Of a stretch of 64,000 nucleotides of DNA, positions 6,643-15,374 are shown in pieces. The notes under the pieces were generated by a model. The model had not been told where the DNA came from and ran no database searches. It saw nothing but the letters and a program-made list of their open reading frames with translations. The translations under genes were made by a program, and so were the position numbers. The stretch spans positions 62,001 to 126,000 of the forward strand of contig NZ_JAPMUA010000004.1 in assembly GCF_029603155.1 (NCBI RefSeq), written 5' to 3'. The number at the start of each line of letters is the position of its first letter. Within the stretch, counting starts at the first letter, position 1. This stretch comes from Galbibacter pacificus. Lineage in GTDB: Bacteria > Bacteroidota > Bacteroidia > Flavobacteriales > Flavobacteriaceae.

Positions 6643-9021
6643 CTAAAAGCTTACCGTGGCGCCTACCAAAAAGTTAATGCCGGCCTGCGGGTAATATCCG
6701 GTTCCGTCCAAGGTGCTTATGGAGCCATCGTCGTTTTCAATATCGTAGGTATAATAGTAGCCATTGGAAATGTATTTAGCATCAAAAATATTATTTACCA
6801 AGCCGCTTAATACAATAGATTTTACAAAGCCTTGGGGTTCAATGGTGTATTGCATATTAAAATCGTTCACAAAATAACTGTCCAGTTTCGAGTTATCGGC
6901 ATCGGTATTGCCTAGGTATTGTTCTGAAACAAATTTTGACAAGAACGAAAGCTGGAGGTTCTTAAAAGGCAGGTATGTAAAGGTATTTCCTGCTACAAAA
7001 TCGGGCGAGTACGAAATATTTGTAGTTCCCAAATTATTCAGGTTACCATCTGTTTGTGTATAAAAATCTAAATTCTTGTTCGTGCTCAATGCAAAATTAG
7101 GCTTCAGCAAAAATTTATCGGTAAAAAAGAACGTTGCATCTACCTCCAACCCCAAACGATAGCTGTCACCTACATTTTCGCGCAACGGAGCCCCAACATC
7201 GTTTAATTCTCCTGTCAAGACCAATTGGTTTTTATACCGCATATAATAAGTGTTGGCGTTAATTTTTACGGTTGGACTGGCGTAGCGCCACCCCAGTTCA
7301 AAATCGTTCAAGGTTTCCGGTTCGGGGTCGCCTGCTTCGTAATCGTTCCTATTGGGCTCTCTACTTGCGCGTGCATACGAAAAATATAAATTCTGGACTT
7401 CGTTAAGATGATAAGTAACTCCCGCTTTTGGATTGAAAAAATTAAAATTGTCGTCTACCAACCCCGTTTCGTTCCCATTTGCCTGATACGATACATGACG
7501 GTATTGCATATCTGCATACAAACTGAGCTTGTCGGTAGCCCAATATGTTAGCTTTCCGTATGTATTAAAATCGGTTTTTGTTGAATTATCATTGTAATAA
7601 CGGTCGCGAATCTCGCTATTGGATGCATACCGTGCCCATATAATTTCGCCAAAGTGGTCGCCTTCATATTTGTTCCAGGCGCCCCCGCCTATAAATTCCA
7701 ATTTATCGTTGTTATATTTTGCCGAAAAAGTAGTCCCGTAAAAATGATTACTCAACCAGCGACGCCGAACAAGATCGGTTGTGTCAACCGTTTCGTCTCC
7801 AATAGTAATGGGCTCCAGACCATAATCGGCAAAGGGGTCATCTTGTCTATATTGTTCAAAAAATCCACGCCCACGTGTATAATGAATGGCTATATTGGTG
7901 CTCCATTCATCATTTAAACGTTGGTTCCAATGCAATTGAAAATGATCTTGTTTGTAATCGTCTACTTCATTATCGTAATAATCCACGATATTTCCTTCAT
8001 CATCATAAATAGCACCGGCACTGTTAAAGGTACGGCCGTATTCTTCAATTTGCCAATCTTCTACCCCGTTCCATGATTGATAGGTAATTTCGTGCCCGCC
8101 AAAAACCAATGCCTTTATTAAAGTATTTTCGTCTTTGTAAGCTCCTTGAAGGAAATACGATTCCAAATCGGAAGAAGCCCTGTCTATATAACCATCTGAT
8201 TTAATCCTGGAAAGGCGTCCCGAGATCTCGAAATGATCGCTTAAAACGCCGCTACTGAATTTTATGTTGGCTTTTCTGGTATTAAAACTCCCAATGGAAC
8301 CGGAAATTTCGGCATATGGGTCTTGCGAAAGCGCATCTGTCAACAAATTCAAGCTGGCACCAAAAGCTCCGGCGCCGTTGGTAGAAGTTCCCACACCGCG
8401 CTGTAATTGCAAACTTTGCGTAGACGAGGCAAAATCGGGCATATTAACCCAAAAAGTCCCCTGCGATTCGGCATCGTTGTATGGTATCCCGTTAATGGTA
8501 ACATTTACGCGCGTGGCATCGCTACCCCGCACACGTATTCCTGTGTAACCAACCCCTGCACCGGCATCGGACGTAGTGACAACCGATGGCAGATAATTCA
8601 TAAGTACCGGGATATCCTGCCCTAAATTTCTAGGCTGGATTTCTTCGGCCGTTAAGTTTGAAAAAGTTACCGGAGCATCAGCCGTTACTCGGATAGCCGA
8701 CACTAAAACTTCGTCCAACATTACGTCTTCTTCTGCAATTTGCACATTTAATTCGGTATTGCTTTGCACCTCAATGGTTTTTATAACAGGCTTTTGAGCA
8801 GAAAAATTAAAAGACAAGGTTTGTTTTCCTGAGGGTACCATCAACTCGTAATAACCATTGGCATCGGTTTGGGTTCCGTTATTGCTTTGGGTATGAATTA
8901 CGGTTGCTCCGGGAACCTGCATTCCTTCTTGGTCTGTTAGCGTTCCGTAAACTTTGTATTCTTGTGCCTGTACAGTTGTGGACAGCACTAAAAAACATAA
9001 AAAATTGAATAAAAACTTCAT
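6643..9021 (-). CDS. TonB-dependent outer-membrane receptor, TPP-riboswitch controlled (probable thiamine receptor)
   Basis: A 792-residue outer-membrane active transporter. The signal peptide ends in VQAQ. Residues about 22-100 are a carboxypeptidase-regulatory-like beta-sandwich, followed by a TonB-box-like DEVLVSAIR near 103. The plug domain follows (RVRGSDATRVNVTINGIPYND) and then a 22-strand barrel ending in an aromatic-type C-terminus (VGATVSF). The gene is preceded by a TPP riboswitch at 9149-9240, so expression should fall when thiamine pyrophosphate is plentiful. Receptors of this arrangement in Bacteroidota import thiamine or its precursors. The specific ligand is inferred from the riboswitch and not from the protein. 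Confidence 0.93.
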   Translation of the reverse strand: MKFLFNFLCFLVLSTTVQAQEYKVYGTLTDQEGMQVPGATVIHTQSNNGTQTDANGYYELMVPSGKQTLSFNFSAQKPVIKTIEVQSNTELNVQIAEEDVMLDEVLVSAIRVTADAPVTFSNLTAEEIQPRNLGQDIPVLMNYLPSVVTTSDAGAGVGYTGIRVRGSDATRVNVTINGIPYNDAESQGTFWVNMPDFASSTQSLQLQRGVGTSTNGAGAFGASLNLLTDALSQDPYAEISGSIGSFNTRKANIKFSSGVLSDHFEISGRLSRIKSDGYIDRASSDLESYFLQGAYKDENTLIKALVFGGHEITYQSWNGVEDWQIEEYGRTFNSAGAIYDDEGNIVDYYDNEVDDYKQDHFQLHWNQRLNDEWSTNIAIHYTRGRGFFEQYRQDDPFADYGLEPITIGDETVDTTDLVRRRWLSNHFYGTTFSAKYNNDKLEFIGGGAWNKYEGDHFGEIIWARYASNSEIRDRYYNDNSTKTDFNTYGKLTYWATDKLSLYADMQYRHVSYQANGNETGLVDDNFNFFNPKAGVTYHLNEVQNLYFSYARASREPNRNDYEAGDPEPETLNDFELGWRYASPTVKINANTYYMRYKNQLVLTGELNDVGAPLRENVGDSYRLGLEVDATFFFTDKFLLKPNFALSTNKNLDFYTQTDGNLNNLGTTNISYSPDFVAGNTFTYLPFKNLQLSFLSKFVSEQYLGNTDADNSKLDSYFVNDFNMQYTIEPQGFVKSIVLSGLVNNIFDAKYISNGYYYTYDIENDDGSISTLDGTGYYPQAGINFLVGATVSF

Positions 9022-9099
9022 TCGTAATTGTTTTACGAATAAAAGGGGTCATTATTCAGTATTGATAAATTAATTTGATTTTTTTGCCGATTAAACTAC

Positions 9100-9142
9100 A
9101 AAAGCGGCCTTTCCTGTATTTTTAATAAGCCTGCCGCCTTTG
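9100..9142 (-). terminator. Possible expression-platform terminator below the TPP riboswitch
   Basis: On the minus strand AAAGGCGGC pairs with GCCGCTTTT (nine pairs including one G-U) across a 24-nt loop. The stem's 3' arm ends in TTTT, with no longer T-run after it. It lies between the aptamer and the receptor ATG, where a riboswitch-controlled terminator would be. The loop is long and the T-run weak, so control of translation is also possible. Confidence 0.4.
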
Positions 9143-9148
9143 TCCGGC

Positions 9149-9240
9149 CTTCCCTAAACGGCATTATCCGTTCTAGGTTCCATGGGTATAATCTCAGCCT
9201 TTTTGGTTTTTAAGCAAAACCTAAAAGCACCCCTTTTGAG
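9149..9240 (-). ncRNA. TPP (THI-box) riboswitch
   Basis: Read on the minus strand, the aptamer begins with AAAAGGGGTGC, has an extra variable stem, then the invariant GGCTGAGA and ACCC, then GAACCT and ACGGATAATGCCGT, and closes with TTAGGGAAGG. These are the conserved P1, J2/3 and P4/P5 elements of the thiamine pyrophosphate aptamer in order. It is about 128 nt upstream of the TonB-receptor ATG and has a promoter directly before it. Confidence 0.96.
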
Positions 9241-9246
9241 ATGTTG

Positions 9247-9277
9247 CAAATGTACAAAACCATAGTTTCTTGGCAGA
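9247..9277 (-). promoter_or_regulatory. Bacteroidota promoter for the TPP riboswitch/receptor transcript
   Basis: TCTG, 19 nt, then TACATTTG on the minus strand. The -7 part matches TAnnTTTG exactly and the -33 part matches TTTG at three of four bases. Transcription would start just before the aptamer. Confidence 0.6.
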
Positions 9278-9332
9278 AATATTTTCAGAAAACTTTTACA
9301 TGGTTTTAACAAGCTTTATTTACCTTTAGGCA

Positions 9333-11801
9333 ATGAAAAAAACGAAGAGCAGAATCCCGTTAAAAGTTTTTTTAAGCTATTTGGCCCTTGCCTCTTTAGT
9401 GGTAATTGTGGGCGGAATGGTCTATAAGGAGATCAGTTCTTTCGCGCAGGCACAACGGGATGAAACTGTCGAAAAAAATAAAATATTAAGAATTGGGAAA
9501 CTCCTCACTTTAATGTATGAAAGCGAAAGTTTTGCCCGTTCTGCCATACAATCCAATACCCAAGAACCCTATATAAGTTTTTTAAGAAAGAACGACTCCA
9601 TAAGCATTCAAATAGATTCGTTAAAGCAACTTATTGACGAAGCATACCAATCAAAACTGCTCGACAGTGTTAACCATTTGCTTGCTCAAAAAGTAAAGAA
9701 CATCAACGAGCTCAGGGAACTCCGTATTAATGATACTTCAGAAAAATCTATTGAGACAACCATTGAAAAACTTACAAATATTGAAGAAAAATTAGGTAGG
9801 CTTTCTTTAAAGGACTTTGTGGAAAACCCAGACAGCCTAGACCCTGCCACCAGGGAAATGCTTATGGAACGTGTTGCCATATACAACCGCTACATCCCAA
9901 GGGACTCAAGCAACAGTGTTGACGAAAAAACCCTGGACTCCATTGTTACCGCTTCCCGTGAAATGTTGCAGGACATAAAAGAAAAAGCATCTACACAAAA
10001 ATTGTCTCTTGCCGTAAAAGAAAGACAGCTTTTGCGAAACGACCTTACTACTTCGCAACAATTAAGGCAAATTTTAACCGCCTTTGAAGACGATTTTATT
10101 AACGATGCACGCCTGCTCAACATGGAGCGGGAAAAAGTTTTACAAAGAAGCATTCGGGTAATTACCGTTGCCGCTATTATTGGTGCAGTTCTGGTTATTG
10201 TTTTTTCCATCATTATCTTAAGGGATTCCTGGCGCAGTCAACAATACAAAAAACAAATTGAAGACTCCAACGAACACAATAAATTGCTTTTAAAAAGCCG
10301 TGAACAACTTATTTCGATGGTTAGCCATGACTTAAGGACGCCCTTGAGCACAATTTTGGGATATACCCAATTATTAAAGGATGCCAAGTTGAACGAAAAG
10401 GAATCGCATTACACCGATAGAATTAAAAATGCATCGAGTTATGTAACCCAATTGGTAGACGACCTGCTCGATTTTACCAAGTTGGAGGCCGGGAAAATTC
10501 ATTTGGAACGTGTTTCGTTCAATTTAAACAACCTCATCAACGAAACTGCCGAAAGTGTTCAATCGTTATACAGAAGCAAAGAAATAAAGCTTATAATTGA
10601 TGCCGATCCAGAGATAAACAAACTGCTATTGGGAGACCCATTTCGGGTAAAACAAATTTTATCCAACCTCATTGGGAATGCCTATAAATTTACTTCGGAA
10701 GGAAGTATTACCGTAAAAACCAGGCTAAAAACAAATAGCGAAAACAAACAGTTCATTACATTATCGGTAATAGATACCGGTATTGGCATAAAAAAAGAAA
10801 AACAAAAAATAATTTTTGAGGAATTTACACAAGCTGAAAGCGACACCGAAAAAAAATATGGCGGTTCCGGCCTCGGGCTTACCATTTCAAGAAAGCTTGC
10901 CGATCTTTTAGACGGTCACCTCTATTTAGAAAGCAAAGAAGGGAAAGGAAGTACTTTTTCGTTTGTTTTTCCTGCGGAATTTAGCCATCAGGAAGCCACG
11001 GAAACCACCCATCCAAAACACGAAAAGGCCATCCTAAAAGACAAACATTATACTGCCATTGTAATAGACGATGATGAAACGCTTTTACAACTAAACAAAG
11101 AGGTGCTCGAAGAGCATAACATACAAGTATATCCTTTTAACAACGGAAAAGATGCCTTGGAAAACATTCAAAATATAACCTACGATTTTATTATTACCGA
11201 TATCCAACTGCCAACTTTTAACGGGTTTTATTTTGCCGAAACACTACGCTCTGATGTAAAATACCATTACAAAGACCAACCCATTATTGCCGTTACCGGA
11301 AGAAAAGACCTCGATAAAGAAAGTTATATTGATGCCGGATTTGCAGAATTTTTATACAAACCCTACGAACCGCATAAATTAATGCAAAAAATAAATAAAG
11401 TGTTGAACAATACAGATGAGCCTTCGGGCGAAAATGAACCAGAAGCCGAAAAGAAAACCATAAACGAGGCAGCACTTTATAATTTGGAATCGCTACAGTC
11501 TTTTTTAAACGACAAAGAATCGCTGACCCATGTATTGGATGTTTTTAAGGAAAACTCAAAAAAAGATATAAAAAGCCTTAAAGTAGCAATTCAACAAAAA
11601 GAGTATGATGAAGTAAGGAAATTGGGCCACAAAATGCAAACCATGTTTAAGCAAATTAGCGCACACACCGTGGTGCCTATTTTAAATTTCCTGGAACATT
11701 TTCCCGAGGACCAACAGGATCAGGTAGAAAAAAACTTTAAAGCCTTAAAAAAGAACATTAAAATTACTTTTAAAGCAATAGACAACGACATAAACCGTTA
11801 A
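9333..11801 (+). CDS. Hybrid sensor histidine kinase with receiver and Hpt domains
   Basis: An 822-residue membrane sensor for a multistep phosphorelay. Transmembrane helices lie at about residues 11-30 and 276-297 and enclose a largely helical periplasmic sensor of about 240 residues. The HisKA box MVSHDLRTPLS has the phospho-accepting His at about 332. The HATPase domain follows, with GLGLTISRKL. A receiver domain covers about 570-690, with Asp about 623 in IITDIQLP. A C-terminal Hpt domain has LGHKMQ with His about 766. It converges on an NtrC-type regulator whose stop codon overlaps its own by 4 nt. That regulator is the likely phosphate acceptor. Confidence 0.94.
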   Translation: MKKTKSRIPLKVFLSYLALASLVVIVGGMVYKEISSFAQAQRDETVEKNKILRIGKLLTLMYESESFARSAIQSNTQEPYISFLRKNDSISIQIDSLKQLIDEAYQSKLLDSVNHLLAQKVKNINELRELRINDTSEKSIETTIEKLTNIEEKLGRLSLKDFVENPDSLDPATREMLMERVAIYNRYIPRDSSNSVDEKTLDSIVTASREMLQDIKEKASTQKLSLAVKERQLLRNDLTTSQQLRQILTAFEDDFINDARLLNMEREKVLQRSIRVITVAAIIGAVLVIVFSIIILRDSWRSQQYKKQIEDSNEHNKLLLKSREQLISMVSHDLRTPLSTILGYTQLLKDAKLNEKESHYTDRIKNASSYVTQLVDDLLDFTKLEAGKIHLERVSFNLNNLINETAESVQSLYRSKEIKLIIDADPEINKLLLGDPFRVKQILSNLIGNAYKFTSEGSITVKTRLKTNSENKQFITLSVIDTGIGIKKEKQKIIFEEFTQAESDTEKKYGGSGLGLTISRKLADLLDGHLYLESKEGKGSTFSFVFPAEFSHQEATETTHPKHEKAILKDKHYTAIVIDDDETLLQLNKEVLEEHNIQVYPFNNGKDALENIQNITYDFIITDIQLPTFNGFYFAETLRSDVKYHYKDQPIIAVTGRKDLDKESYIDAGFAEFLYKPYEPHKLMQKINKVLNNTDEPSGENEPEAEKKTINEAALYNLESLQSFLNDKESLTHVLDVFKENSKKDIKSLKVAIQQKEYDEVRKLGHKMQTMFKQISAHTVVPILNFLEHFPEDQQDQVEKNFKALKKNIKITFKAIDNDINR

Positions 11802-13153
11802 GCGTCTATTTGGTATTCCTTAATTTTATTGTACAGTGTTTTTCGGGTAATATTAAGCAATTTGGCAGCTTTGGATTTATTGTTGCCCACTTCGTTGAGT
11901 GCATTAATGATTAAATCCCTTTCGTTTTCTTTCCTGGAAAAAGACTTCACCTTGTTATTTTCATTTTGGGGCAACGTCAATTCAACGGGAAGAACGTTTT
12001 TTTCTATAAGGTCGCCTTGAGTAAGCAAAGCCGATCTTTTTATAACATTGGACATTTCCCTTAAATTTCCCGGCCATTTATATTGTTGAAAAATGCCTAT
12101 CACTTCGTCTGAAAAACCTAAAACATTTTTATTGAGCTGCGCATTGGCCATATTTAAAAAATGGTCTGCAAAAAGGAGCAGGTCTTCTTTTCGTTCGTGC
12201 AAACTAGGTACTTTTATAGAGAATTCATTTAACCTGTGGTATAGATCTTCCCTAAACTGGCCTTTTTCTACTGCTTTTAAAAGGTCCTCATTGGTAGCTG
12301 TAATCAACCGGATATCCACTTCTATTTCGTGGTTGCTTCCAATAGGCTTAATTTTACGCTCTTGTAGCGCCCTTAAAAGTTGAATTTGGTTTTCATATGA
12401 TAAATTCCCCACTTCATCCAAAAAAATAGTCCCGCCATTGGCTGCTTCAAAATGCCCCACTTTATTGTTTACGGCACCCGTGAACGAACCCTTTACATGG
12501 CCAAAAAATTCGCTTGCCGCTATTTCCTTGGGAATGGCGCCGCAATCTACTGCTATAAAATTAAGTTCCTTACGGTTACTGTTATCGTGAATCCGCTTTG
12601 CAACCACTTCTTTCCCGGTTCCGCTATCTCCGGTTATAAGTACCGACATGTCGGTGGGGGCCACCAATTTTATGTATTCGTTAAGTTTGCTGGATGCACT
12701 ACTTATCCCGGTTACCGTTTTTGTTGGAGAATCGTCAGCTGTAGCGATATTTTCGGCCTTGGTCGATGTTGGAACAGCCATGGATGGCGCGGTCCCATTT
12801 TTTAATGCGTTTTGGATAACGATCAAAACCTCGTCTTGGTTAAAGGGTTTGGATATGTAATCAAAGGCGCCCTTTTTCATGGCCTTTACCGCAGTAGAAA
12901 CTTGGGCATATCCTGTCATTAAAATAACCGGGGTTTCCGGATACTTTTCCTTGACTTTGGTTAGAATGGAGATTCCATCATCATCGGGCAACCTTAAATC
13001 TGTAAATACAAGATCGTACTCGGTATTGGTAAGTTTTTTACTTGCTTCTTCTGAAGAATAAACTGCTTCAACGGTAAAGTCGTTCTTTTTCAAGAAACGC
13101 TCCAACATGGCCGAAAAAGTTACATCGTCTTCTATTAATAAGATTTTTGGCAT
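11798..13153 (-). CDS. Sigma-54-dependent response regulator (NtrC/ZraR type)
   Basis: A 451-residue enhancer-binding regulator that activates sigma-54 RNA polymerase. The receiver domain covers residues 1-120 with acceptor Asp52 (FTDLRLPDDDG). A linker follows, then an AAA+ domain with Walker A GDSGTGKE, Walker B GGTIFLDEVGN and the sigma-54 contact loop written GSFTGA in place of the usual GAFTGA. The C-terminal Fis-type HTH is NNKSKAAKLLNITRKTLYNK. It converges with the hybrid kinase and overlaps it by 4 nt. The PepSY-like genes just upstream are possible targets. Confidence 0.95.
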   Translation of the reverse strand: MPKILLIEDDVTFSAMLERFLKKNDFTVEAVYSSEEASKKLTNTEYDLVFTDLRLPDDDGISILTKVKEKYPETPVILMTGYAQVSTAVKAMKKGAFDYISKPFNQDEVLIVIQNALKNGTAPSMAVPTSTKAENIATADDSPTKTVTGISSASSKLNEYIKLVAPTDMSVLITGDSGTGKEVVAKRIHDNSNRKELNFIAVDCGAIPKEIAASEFFGHVKGSFTGAVNNKVGHFEAANGGTIFLDEVGNLSYENQIQLLRALQERKIKPIGSNHEIEVDIRLITATNEDLLKAVEKGQFREDLYHRLNEFSIKVPSLHERKEDLLLFADHFLNMANAQLNKNVLGFSDEVIGIFQQYKWPGNLREMSNVIKRSALLTQGDLIEKNVLPVELTLPQNENNKVKSFSRKENERDLIINALNEVGNNKSKAAKLLNITRKTLYNKIKEYQIDA

Positions 13154-13213
13154 TATACAGCTAATTTCTGCAAAAATAGGAAGTTATTCTCCACATCATT
13201 CTAAAAAAATCAT

Positions 13214-13241
13214 AAAAAAAGGGATAGCTTTCACTACCCCC
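13214..13241 (-). terminator. Intrinsic terminator after the first PepSY-like gene
   Basis: On the minus strand GGGGTAG and CTATCCC form an imperfect stem around TGAAAG, followed by TTTTTTT. It lies about 110 nt after the stop of the gene at 13352-13654 and before the response-regulator gene on the same strand. Confidence 0.65.
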
Positions 13242-13261
13242 TAAACAAAATATGACGCTGT

Positions 13262-13345
13262 TTATACCCGCGATTGCGGGAATTAAGTACAGCATAGGCA
13301 CATAAGCAACTATGCATAATTACGCTTTAATGCCATGCTGTACTT
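13262..13345 (-). other. Structured 3' untranslated segment with nested inverted repeats
   Basis: Just after the stop codon of the PepSY-like gene, AAGTACAGCAT (13285-13295) and ATGCTGTACTT (13335-13345) form a perfect 11-bp inverted repeat around about 40 nt. That interval holds its own GCATA/TATGC pair. A second small hairpin, CCCGC-GATT-GCGGG, follows at about 13267-13280. Together with the terminator this makes an unusually structured 3' UTR. Confidence 0.5.
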
Positions 13346-13351
13346 GTTGCT

Positions 13352-13654
13352 TTACTTCTGGATCCATTCTCCGTTTGATGTGGCATATAGGTTGGAAGTT
13401 TGATCTCCTACCAATACCTGAATTTTATATTCATCTGCTTCATTTTTAAAAGCTTTGGACACCTCGATGCCAGGAAAGTCGTTTTCAAGTGCATCGGTTA
13501 CGGCGTCTGGCAATTCAGAAACATCTATTGGCGTATAGTCGTCCTGATCCATATAAATTTCTTCTGCTATCCCATCGTGAAAAAATACGGGCGTTGTTGC
13601 AAATGATGCAAAACTACCTAATGTTAATGCTGAGGCTAATACTAACTTTTTCAT
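13352..13654 (-). CDS. Secreted PepSY-like protein (copy B)
   Basis: A 100-residue exported protein with a Sec signal peptide (MKKLVLASALTLGSFASFA). The mature part is acidic and has the pattern of the PepSY-like family: an amphipathic helix (LPDAVTDALENDFPG) followed by a beta-hairpin (EYKIQVLVGD) and a C-terminal GEWIQK. It is clearly a paralog of the gene at 15842-16144, with near-identical signal peptide and C-terminus. The two copies are separated by a group II intron. Upstream of both lies the same spaced direct repeat. Function is unknown; related proteins are thought to be periplasmic binding or inhibitor domains. Confidence 0.85.
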   Translation of the reverse strand: MKKLVLASALTLGSFASFATTPVFFHDGIAEEIYMDQDDYTPIDVSELPDAVTDALENDFPGIEVSKAFKNEADEYKIQVLVGDQTSNLYATSNGEWIQK

Positions 13655-13693
13655 ATCTATATTTTTTAAAATTTTTTCTTCTGTTTATTTAAG

Positions 13694-13710
13694 TACCAGT
13701 ATTGTACCAA
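13694..13710 (-). promoter_or_regulatory. Conserved direct repeat upstream of PepSY-like copy B
   Basis: TACCA-N6-TACCAA on the plus strand (TTGGTA-N6-TGGTA on the coding strand), with half-sites 11 nt apart, about 40 nt before the ATG. The same pattern with identical spacing occurs before the paralog at 16206-16222. It could be a regulator site or a poor sigma-54 promoter. Confidence 0.45.
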
Positions 13711-13868
13711 TTTTAAAATTTACAATTCAAATAACTGAAAATCAATTGTTTATGTTGTTTTTTTGATTTAGAAACCTTATTAAAAGGTGTATAAAGAGTG
13801 TGTAAAAAGGCACCTTTACTGGGTAATTAATACCCTTTTTACAAGGAAATCCCTTGATATGAATACAA

Positions 13869-13944
13869 ATCGAGTAGGAGAACAGGGATTAATTCCCTGT
13901 CCGACCTCTCACACCACCCAGCATACGGTTCCGTACTGGGCGGT
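13869..13944 (-). ncRNA. Group II intron domains V and VI
   Basis: On the minus strand ACCGCCCAG pairs with CTGGGTGGT, and ACG/CGT closes a four-base loop. This is the domain V hairpin (13913-13944) with a CGC-type catalytic triad. Domain VI follows, with ACAGGGA/TCCCTGT as its inner stem. In its outer stem GAGAGG pairs with CCT-A-CTC, leaving one bulged A seven bases from the end as the branch point. The intron ends in GAT at 13869. Confidence 0.85.
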
Positions 13945-13947
13945 TCC

Positions 13948-14340
13948 CTAAGTTTTAGTACTAACTTTTCGATATTGGTCTGACAGCATTAAGTATCCTG
14001 CTTTTCTTAGTCTTTCTGTGGTAATCGTGGTACTAAGGATAAAGCTGTTAGCGGTATGCCAGTAGCTTTTCCTTGTATTTGCCCACTCGTGGGCCTTGAA
14101 CTTATCAACTCCTAGGTTTATTAAATGCCTCATCCTGGTGACATTCCGTTTCCATTGTTTCCATATCACCATCCTAAGTCGCCGACCGTACCATTTGTCT
14201 AAGCTGATAAGCAGCTTTTTAATGTCTGCCAATTTGAAGTAATTTACCCAACCAATAATATATTGGCGAAGGGTTGTTTTCCTTCGTTCATTACCCAAGC
14301 CATTACTACGTGATGTAAGCTCTTTAATTTTAGCTTTCAT
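13948..14340 (-). CDS. Group II intron maturase domain (second, frame-shifted part)
   Basis: A 130-residue ORF holding the maturase (domain X) part of the intron protein, with ELTSRSNGLG, YIIGWVNYFKLADIKK and RRLRMVIWKQWKR, all typical of the group II maturase-specific domain. Its ATG overlaps the stop of the reverse transcriptase ORF (ATGA, 14337-14340). In normal intron proteins the two parts are one chain. This is therefore either a frameshift or small deletion, or expression by stop-start reinitiation. No HNH domain follows. The stop lies 4 nt from domain V. Confidence 0.85.
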   Translation of the reverse strand: MKAKIKELTSRSNGLGNERRKTTLRQYIIGWVNYFKLADIKKLLISLDKWYGRRLRMVIWKQWKRNVTRMRHLINLGVDKFKAHEWANTRKSYWHTANSFILSTTITTERLRKAGYLMLSDQYRKVSTKT

Positions 14341-15374
14341 CTTGGATACGCTATTTTGGTGTACCCGAAGTCGCCCTTTTCCTTTCTTTTTATAAAAGAG
14401 TATCCTAAGAACTTAACCTTAGAGATATAGGTACTTTGGCTTTTATCCCTGTTCACCTTTAAGAACAGTTTTTCCTCTATGAAGCGGGGCATGGTTTGCA
14501 TGGTGCGTCGTGCTCCACGTTTGCTACGGCATAGTATCATCACGTCATCAGCGTATCGGACAAATTTATGCCCGCTACTTTCCAACTCCTTATCCATTTC
14601 GTTTAGCATAATATTGCTTAAAATTGGACTGAGAGGCCCCCCTTGGGGGACTCCCGTTTCGTTGGCTTGTAATGTTGGCCCTTTTTGTATACCAGCGTTA
14701 AGGTATTGGTGTATCAAGGATATCACACGACCGTCTTTTACAGTGCGTGAGAGTACCTCTATCTGTTTGCTATGTTCTACGGTATCAAAGAACTTTTCTA
14801 GATCCAAGTCTACGGCCCAGTGATAGCCTTCCGGTATGTACTCTTGACACTTCCTTAAAGCACCATGAGCGCCACGCCTTGGTCGGAACCCATAGCTAGC
14901 CCCGATAAAGAGGGGTTCGTATATAGGTATGAGGATTTGGGCAATGGCTTGTTGGATACACCTATCAACTACAGTAGGAATACCTAGTTGGCGCATCTGT
15001 CCATTGTCCTTGGGGATAAGAACCCTGCGTACGGGGTTCGGTCGGTAAGTACCGTTTAAAATGGAGCAGACCAGTTCGTCTTTGTGTTTGACAAGATAAT
15101 CCTTTAGTGATTCAACTTCCATCTTGTCTACTCCTGAGGCTCCTTTGTTGCGCCTGACTTGTTGGTAAGCTCTATGAAGGTGTACAGGAGACACTAGCTT
15201 CTCTAGTAGCCCATCTTCTAATGAGTTAGTAACCGTGAGGTTATTTTCAGTTATCCGTAGATACGTCCGCCCTCCCACATAGCCTTCGGATGCCGTCCTA
15301 TTCTTTTGTGGGCAGGTCTCCATTGTAGAGATTTTCTGCATTCTTCCGTTCATACGGTAACGTTCATTTACCAC
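14337..15374 (-). CDS. ltrA: Group II intron reverse transcriptase (first part of a split ORF)
   Basis: This 345-residue part contains the reverse transcriptase fingers and palm: GASGVDKM, YRPNPVRRVLIPK, RQLGIPTVVDRCIQQA, GFRPRRGAHGAL, the catalytic palm Asp region in VDLDLEKFFD, GVPQGGPLSPIL and the active site FVRYADDVMIL. The frame begins with GTG at 15372-15374; the next in-frame Met is residue 8. It ends at FGYTKIAYPR, where normal proteins continue into the maturase domain. That domain is found in another frame immediately downstream. The catalytic residues are intact, but the product would lack the RNA-binding maturase part unless translation is rejoined. Confidence 0.9.
   Translation of the reverse strand: MVNERYRMNGRMQKISTMETCPQKNRTASEGYVGGRTYLRITENNLTVTNSLEDGLLEKLVSPVHLHRAYQQVRRNKGASGVDKMEVESLKDYLVKHKDELVCSILNGTYRPNPVRRVLIPKDNGQMRQLGIPTVVDRCIQQAIAQILIPIYEPLFIGASYGFRPRRGAHGALRKCQEYIPEGYHWAVDLDLEKFFDTVEHSKQIEVLSRTVKDGRVISLIHQYLNAGIQKGPTLQANETGVPQGGPLSPILSNIMLNEMDKELESSGHKFVRYADDVMILCRSKRGARRTMQTMPRFIEEKLFLKVNRDKSQSTYISKVKFLGYSFIKRKEKGDFGYTKIAYPR

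Noticed and set aside
13694..13710. Sigma-54 (-24/-12) promoter before the PepSY-like genes
   Set aside because: TTGGTA...TGGTA resembles the spacing, but the -12 element lacks the nearly invariant GC (G-T instead). Kept only as a conserved repeat.
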